A DNA stretch of 64,000 nucleotides from Paraburkholderia sp. BL9I2N2 (GTDB taxonomy: Bacteria; Pseudomonadota; Gammaproteobacteria; Burkholderiales; Burkholderiaceae): NCBI RefSeq assembly GCF_004339745.1, contig NZ_SMGP01000001.1, positions 124,001-188,000 of the forward strand, given 5' to 3'. The notes beneath the pieces were generated by a model, which was not told the origin of the DNA, did not search any database, and saw nothing but the letters and a program-made list of their open reading frames with translations. The stretch's first letter is position 1, and each line of letters begins with the position of its first letter. The translations under genes and the position numbers were made by a program. This document shows, one piece after another, positions 60,297 through 64,000 of this stretch.

Positions 60297-60986
60297 ATGC
60301 ATTCCCCGCTTGCGCTGGTTCGCGATCCCACGGCTGACACCGATGCGTCGCCGCGTGCCGCTGAACCCTTCGATGCACTCGAACATCTCGTCGGCGTGAA
60401 TCTCGCCCGTTTGCGCGCCGAGCGGCAACTGTCGCTCGACGCTTTGGCCCGCGCGTCCGGCGTGTCGCGCGCGATGCTCGCGCAGATCGAGTCGGCGCGC
60501 AGCGTGCCGTCCATCAAGGTGCTATGCAAAGTGGCGGCCGCGTTGAAGGTGTCGGTGGCGGCCTTTTTGCGGCGCCACGCTACCAACGGCTTCGAGCATT
60601 TGCCGGCGGAGCGCTCGTCGCGCGTCGTCAGTTCGAATGGACGCTATTCCGCGCGGCCGCTTTATCCTGACGCCGAGCCGACCGCCGCCGAGTTTCACGA
60701 GTTGCGGATCGCACCATTGCACACCGAAGCCGGCACGCGCCGCGCGCCGGGCACGACGGTGAATCTGGTGGTGAGCGAGGGCACGCTGGAAGTCAGCGTG
60801 CACGATCAACGCCAGTTGCTGGCCACCGGCGACGCGATCGTGTTCGACGCCGACCAGCCGCATAGCCTGCGCAATCCCGGCGACACGGAAGCGCGCGCGT
60901 TTCGCGTCACGCTGAAGGCGGAAACGCCGCCGCGCTGGGACGTGCCCGCGCACCACGAGCCGCAGCGCGAGGCCGCGCCGGTGTGA
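60297..60986 (+). CDS. XRE-family regulator with C-terminal cupin domain
   Basis: The 229-residue protein has an N-terminal helix-turn-helix (about 35-90, LARASGVSRAMLAQIESAR) and a cupin sensor (about 145-215, HTEAGTRRAPGTTVNLVVSE, GDAIVFDADQPHSLRNPG). Such regulators often respond to polyamines or small metabolites. The target is not evident. GGAGG precedes ATG 60297. Confidence 0.9.
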   Translation: MHSPLALVRDPTADTDASPRAAEPFDALEHLVGVNLARLRAERQLSLDALARASGVSRAMLAQIESARSVPSIKVLCKVAAALKVSVAAFLRRHATNGFEHLPAERSSRVVSSNGRYSARPLYPDAEPTAAEFHELRIAPLHTEAGTRRAPGTTVNLVVSEGTLEVSVHDQRQLLATGDAIVFDADQPHSLRNPGDTEARAFRVTLKAETPPRWDVPAHHEPQREAAPV

Positions 60987-61107
60987 CCGGCATCGTTTGC
61001 GGACCGATGTGGTCGAAGTCAGAGATTTCCGTCTGATCAGTAGGGTTGCGCTGCACGTGCGGCGCGACTGTTGTATGCTTTGCCAGCCGGTCGATCCGGC
61101 AATCAGT

Positions 61108-61287
61108 GCGTCTTCAGGGCGGGGTGAAATTCCCCACCGGCGGTATGCGGGCAACGCAAAAGCGTGAGCCGGTGAGCCCGCGAGCGCCCACGTAGTGCGG
61201 TCTTCCGAACAGGAAAGATTGAAGTGGGGTCAGCAGATCTGGTGAGAAGCCAGAGCCGACGGTTAGAGTCCGGATGGAAGAAGATGT
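61108..61287 (+). promoter_or_regulatory. FMN riboswitch (RFN element) of ribB
   Basis: Conserved RFN blocks are visible: TCTTCAGGGCGGGGTGAAAT with TCCCCACCGGCGGTATG, then GAGCCGGTGAGCCCGCGAGC, GGTCAGCAGATCTGGTG, and AGAAGCCAGAGCCGACGGTT followed by AGTCCGGATGGAAGAAGATG. It binds FMN and represses the downstream gene. The 134-bp leader to 61421 may hold the expression platform. Confidence 0.96.
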
Positions 61288-61421
61288 GCAGATAGTCATG
61301 TTCGTTTCCGTGGCGCCGCTTGCAGGTTGAGGCGGTGCGCGAGCGTCGCTTTGCGCGGCGTTCAACGGCGCGTCTTTGTCTGTTTGCAATGCCCTGAAAC
61401 GTTTCTCGCCCAACTTTTGCG

Positions 61422-62156
61422 ATGAGCGTTTCAATCATGACCTTTGCTACTTTTCCCGCTCCGTCGACGATTGCGGATAGCGCATTCCTCGATCTCCCGT
61501 TGCTCGACACCGAAGCCGTTCCGCCGCGTATCGCCGCCGCGTTGCAAGCCATGCGCGATGGCCGCGCCGTCGTTCTGCAAGACGACCACGACCGTGAGAA
61601 CGAAGCCGATCTGATCGTTTCCGCCGAGCGTCTGTCCGTCGAAACCATGGCGTTGCTGATCCGCGAATGCAGCGGCATCGTGTGCCTGTGTTTGCCCGAC
61701 GAGAAAATCCGTGCGCTCGAACTGCCGCCGATGGCTGTCAACAACGAAAGCCGTCACGGCACCGCGTTCACGGTTTCGATCGAAGCACGCGACGGCGTCA
61801 CCACCGGCGTGTCCGCGCTCGATCGCGTGACGACGATTCGCGCCGCGATCGCCGACACGGCGAAGCCCGCCGACATCGTGCGCCCTGGCCATGTGTTCCC
61901 GTTGCGTGCGCAACCCGGCGGCGTGCTGGCGCGTCGCGGCCATACCGAAGGCACGGTCGACCTTGCGATTCTCGCGGGTTTGAAGCCGGCTGGCGTGCTG
62001 TGCGAACTAATGAACCCGGACGGCACGATGACGCGCGGCGCCGATGTGGAGCGCTTCGCCGCGCAACACGATCTGCCGATGCTGACCATCGCCGAACTGG
62101 TGGAATTTCGTCAGACGCTGGCGCAGGCGCGCGAATGCGTGGCTGACGAGGCTTGA
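61422..62156 (+). CDS. ribB: 3,4-dihydroxy-2-butanone-4-phosphate synthase
   Basis: The 244-residue enzyme makes the four-carbon precursor of riboflavin from ribulose 5-phosphate. Motifs are [59 protein letters not shown] and [11 protein letters not shown]. No GTP cyclohydrolase II domain is attached, so it is monofunctional. Starts at 61422 or 61437 are possible. It is the only visible gene under the FMN riboswitch and is followed by a terminator. Confidence 0.95.
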   Translation: MSVSIMTFATFPAPSTIADSAFLDLPLLDTEAVPPRIAAALQAMRDGRAVVLQDDHDRENEADLIVSAERLSVETMALLIRECSGIVCLCLPDEKIRALELPPMAVNNESRHGTAFTVSIEARDGVTTGVSALDRVTTIRAAIADTAKPADIVRPGHVFPLRAQPGGVLARRGHTEGTVDLAILAGLKPAGVLCELMNPDGTMTRGADVERFAAQHDLPMLTIAELVEFRQTLAQARECVADEA

Positions 62157-62215
62157 TGGGCGAGGCGTGCGCGCGTGTGAGATGAGGCGCGCACTCGCTT
62201 GCAACGTTGATGCGA

Positions 62216-62246
62216 AAAAGCCGGCTTTTGCAGCCGGCTTTTCTAT
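62216..62246 (+). terminator. Terminator after ribB
   Basis: An 11-bp stem AAAAGCCGGCT/AGCCGGCTTTT with loop TTTGC, followed by CTATT. It can also serve the convergent HAD gene. Confidence 0.9.
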
Positions 62247-62271
62247 TGTCGCGAACGGTTGACGTGAATGA

Positions 62272-62957
62272 CTACGACTGCACGTCGCCGAACTCGCCGC
62301 GTACGCCCGCTTCGACCAACGCGGGCAATTCATCCATATGCTGCATGATGCGCGTCATGCCCATCTTGCGCAGCGCGTCCGCGTAGCCATCGGGAATATG
62401 GCTCGCGCCGACGAAAGCGATCGTCTTCATCCCGCCGCGCGCGCGGCATTCAAACCGGCCACGCTGTCTTCCACCACGACGCATCGTGACGGTTCCACGC
62501 CCAGCGTCTTCGCGGCGAACAGATAGACATCCGGATAGGGCTTCGGCCGCGCCACCTGTTCGGCGCTGAAAATGCGTTCGCCGAAAATCTGCTGCAGACC
62601 GGCGCGCCGCACCGACGCATTCACGCGCGCCATGCGGCTGTTCGAGACGACGGCGGCCGGCAACGTGACGCGTCGCAGCGCATCGCGCACGCCGTTGATC
62701 GGGCTGAGCGAAGCCGCGAGTTCGAGCTCGACGTTGTGCTCGATGGTGTCGAAAAAATTCGCGGGCAGCGTGATATCGAACGACTTCTCGATGCTTTCGA
62801 GAAAGCGCGACGTTTGCTGGCCAAAGGCCGTCTTGACGATGGGTTCGAAGTCGAGGCCGGGGAAGGTAGCGGTCAGCGTTTCGAGCATCACGCGGTCAGC
62901 GATGATTTCGCTGTCGACGAGCACGCCGTCGCAGTCACAGATGAGGTGGTCGATCAT
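62272..62957 (-). pseudogene. HAD-superfamily phosphatase (beta-phosphoglucomutase-like), frameshifted near its 3' end
   Basis: Reading from 62957, the frame gives a HAD core: LICDCDGVLVDSEIIADRVM with nucleophile Asp, VVSNSRMARVNAS with the conserved Ser, KPYPDVYLFAAKTLG with Lys, and CVVVEDSVAGLNAARAAG with Asp. It then stops at 62427-62429. The expected continuation MKTIAFVGASHIPDGYADAL lies in the next frame down to 62272. Adding one G in the coding run GCGGGATG (plus-strand CATCCCGCC near 62430-62434) restores a protein of about 228 residues. Real decay or a single-base sequence error are both possible. Confidence 0.85.
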
Positions 62958-63106
62958 GCCTGGAAACGGAAAGCGAAGCGCATGGGAAAGGCAATTGCAA
63001 GCTCATGCGCGGAGAGTGAAAGCATCATGATACGTGCTTTGGCGCCGCGTGAGCGGCGCCGCCGCTTTCCGTCGATGCTCAGGCGCGTTTTATCTGCGCG
63101 ACCAGC

Positions 63107-63820
63107 TCAATGCACATGCAGGTACAGATACAGACACGCTGCCGCCGCACCGCCCAGCAACGGACCGCAAACCGGAATCCACGCATAGTGCCAGTCGCTG
63201 TCGCGCTTGCCCGGAATCGGCAGCAGCGCGTGCATCAAACGCGGCGACAGGTCACGAGCGGGACTCATCGCGTAACCGGTCGGGCCGCCGAGCGAGATGC
63301 CGATGCCGAGAACCAGCAGGCCGACCGGCAGCGCGTCGAGCGCGCCGAGACCGACTTGCGGCGAAGCCAGATACAGCACACCCAGAATCAGCACGAAGGT
63401 GGCGATCATTTCGGTGAGCAGGTTGTGCGGCACGCTGCGAATCGCGGGCGAGGTGCAGAACACGCCGAGCTTCACGTCGGCGTCGCCTTCTTTCGCGAAG
63501 TGCTGGCGATACGCCATCCACACGAGTAGCGCGCCGGCCATGCCGCCGAGCATCTGCGCCGCGATATAGCCGGGCACCTTGGCCCACGCGAACTTGCCGG
63601 CCAGTGCGAGGCTGATGGTCACGACGGGATTCAGGTGAGCGCCGCTGAAGGACGCGGTGACGTAGACGGCGATGAACACGGCCATCGCCCAGCCCATGAC
63701 GATCACGATCAGGTCGGCGCCTTTGCCTTTGGTGCGCGCGAGCAGCACGTTGGCGACGGCGCCGTCGCCGAGCAGCACCACAAGTGCCGTGCCGATGAAT
63801 TCAGCAATGTAAGGAGACAT
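63107..63820 (-). CDS. glpF: Glycerol uptake facilitator (MIP/aquaporin family)
   Basis: The 237-residue channel has six membrane segments plus two half-helices. The two normally Asn-Pro-Ala boxes appear as HLNPVVT and AMSPARD, so the first has Val for Ala and the second Ser for Asn. The ARDLSPR arginine of the selectivity filter is present. It lies downstream of a probable glpK on the same strand. The substrate is inferred from this context. Confidence 0.88.
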   Translation of the reverse strand: MSPYIAEFIGTALVVLLGDGAVANVLLARTKGKGADLIVIVMGWAMAVFIAVYVTASFSGAHLNPVVTISLALAGKFAWAKVPGYIAAQMLGGMAGALLVWMAYRQHFAKEGDADVKLGVFCTSPAIRSVPHNLLTEMIATFVLILGVLYLASPQVGLGALDALPVGLLVLGIGISLGGPTGYAMSPARDLSPRLMHALLPIPGKRDSDWHYAWIPVCGPLLGGAAAACLYLYLHVH

Positions 63821-63906
63821 CGTTGGTTATCCGAAATATAGTTGTTAGGGAAGCCGCCGGATAAGCGGCTTCTTTATTGTCGAAAGAGAAGGGGTAAAAG
63901 ACGCGC

Positions 63907-64000
63907 TCAGGGCGTATCGGCCCAGGCCTTCGCGGCGCGGATCGCGCGCTTCCAGCCGTCGAGGCATTCCTTGACGTCGGCGTGCGGCAGGGCGGGTGTG
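63907..64000 (-). CDS. glpK: Probable glycerol kinase, C-terminal end only
   Basis: The frame runs from the window edge to a TGA at 63907-63909 and encodes VKECLDGWKRAIRAAKAWAD and TP. A short WxRAI-xxAKxW ending is typical of glycerol kinase C-termini, and glpK-glpF adjacency is usual. Only about 30 residues are visible, so the assignment rests largely on position. Confidence 0.65.
   Translation of the reverse strand, partial: TPALPHADVKECLDGWKRAIRAAKAWADTP

Noticed and set aside
63850..63872. Hairpin GAAGCCGC/GCGGCTTC between glpK and glpF as a terminator for glpK
   Set aside because: On the glpK strand no T-run follows the stem; it may be a leader hairpin, but there is too little to call.

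Overview
The window reads as a chromosomal segment of a beta-proteobacterium of the Burkholderia/Paraburkholderia group. GC content is high, genes are densely packed, and the conserved blocks are typical of that group: hexR/edd/eda/gntP/gntK, hypT-like/gdhA/gltIJKL, rnpB, rplM-rpsI, ruvC/A/B, purH-fis-dusB, miaB-ybeZ-ybeY-corC-lnt, and an FMN riboswitch with ribB. I assign the genus by protein character and gene order, not by a database match.

Positions 1-12955 are the accessory part. A very long, Asn/Gly/Thr/Ser-rich exoprotein gene (two-partner-secretion type; its 5' end lies outside the window) is built from a 54-residue repeat in which 10 of 11 asparagines sit in N-X-S/T sequons. It is followed by a TpsB outer-membrane transporter, a GT41/HMW1C-type cytoplasmic N-glycosyltransferase, and a methyltransferase fused to a GT9-like glycosyltransferase. 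This is the architecture of an HMW1A/B/C-like N-glycosylated adhesin locus, with an adhesin close to saturated with acceptor sites and an extra, unstudied-looking enzyme at the end. The locus carries two lesions: a 1268-bp IS3-family element splits the adhesin, and a one-base frameshift splits the glycosyltransferase. In this sequence the system is therefore either decaying or reversibly off, unless the frameshift is a sequencing error.

Positions 13075-31600 hold core metabolism. HexR faces the Entner-Doudoroff genes edd-eda across two HexR-like boxes, followed by gluconate uptake and phosphorylation (gntP, gntK). Then come purB, a GT2 glycosyltransferase, a HypT-like LysR regulator with glutamate dehydrogenase, the gltIJKL glutamate/aspartate ABC importer, a class II amidotransferase, pyrC, a DUF3025 gene, RNase P RNA and an OsmC protein.

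Positions 31600-49500 carry a candidate CU-rich small RNA, rplM-rpsI, erpA, anmK, tyrS-dtd and a histidine phosphatase. An MpaB-type oxygenase, ruvB-ruvA and ruvC (with a LysE exporter on the other strand), purH, the dusB-fis operon, a UbiH-family hydroxylase with an unusual internal insertion, pepP and a GST follow. Positions 49500-64000 carry a LoiP-like lipoprotein protease, lnt, corC, chaC, ybeY, phoH-like ybeZ and miaB. After these come a LysR/VOC/MFS group, an XRE-cupin regulator, the FMN riboswitch and ribB, a frameshifted HAD phosphatase gene, glpF, and the 3' end of a probable glpK.

The most interesting material is the sequon-saturated adhesin locus, the methyltransferase-glycosyltransferase fusion, the three matching palindromes upstream of tpsB, and the putative anti-Shine-Dalgarno small RNA upstream of rplM.
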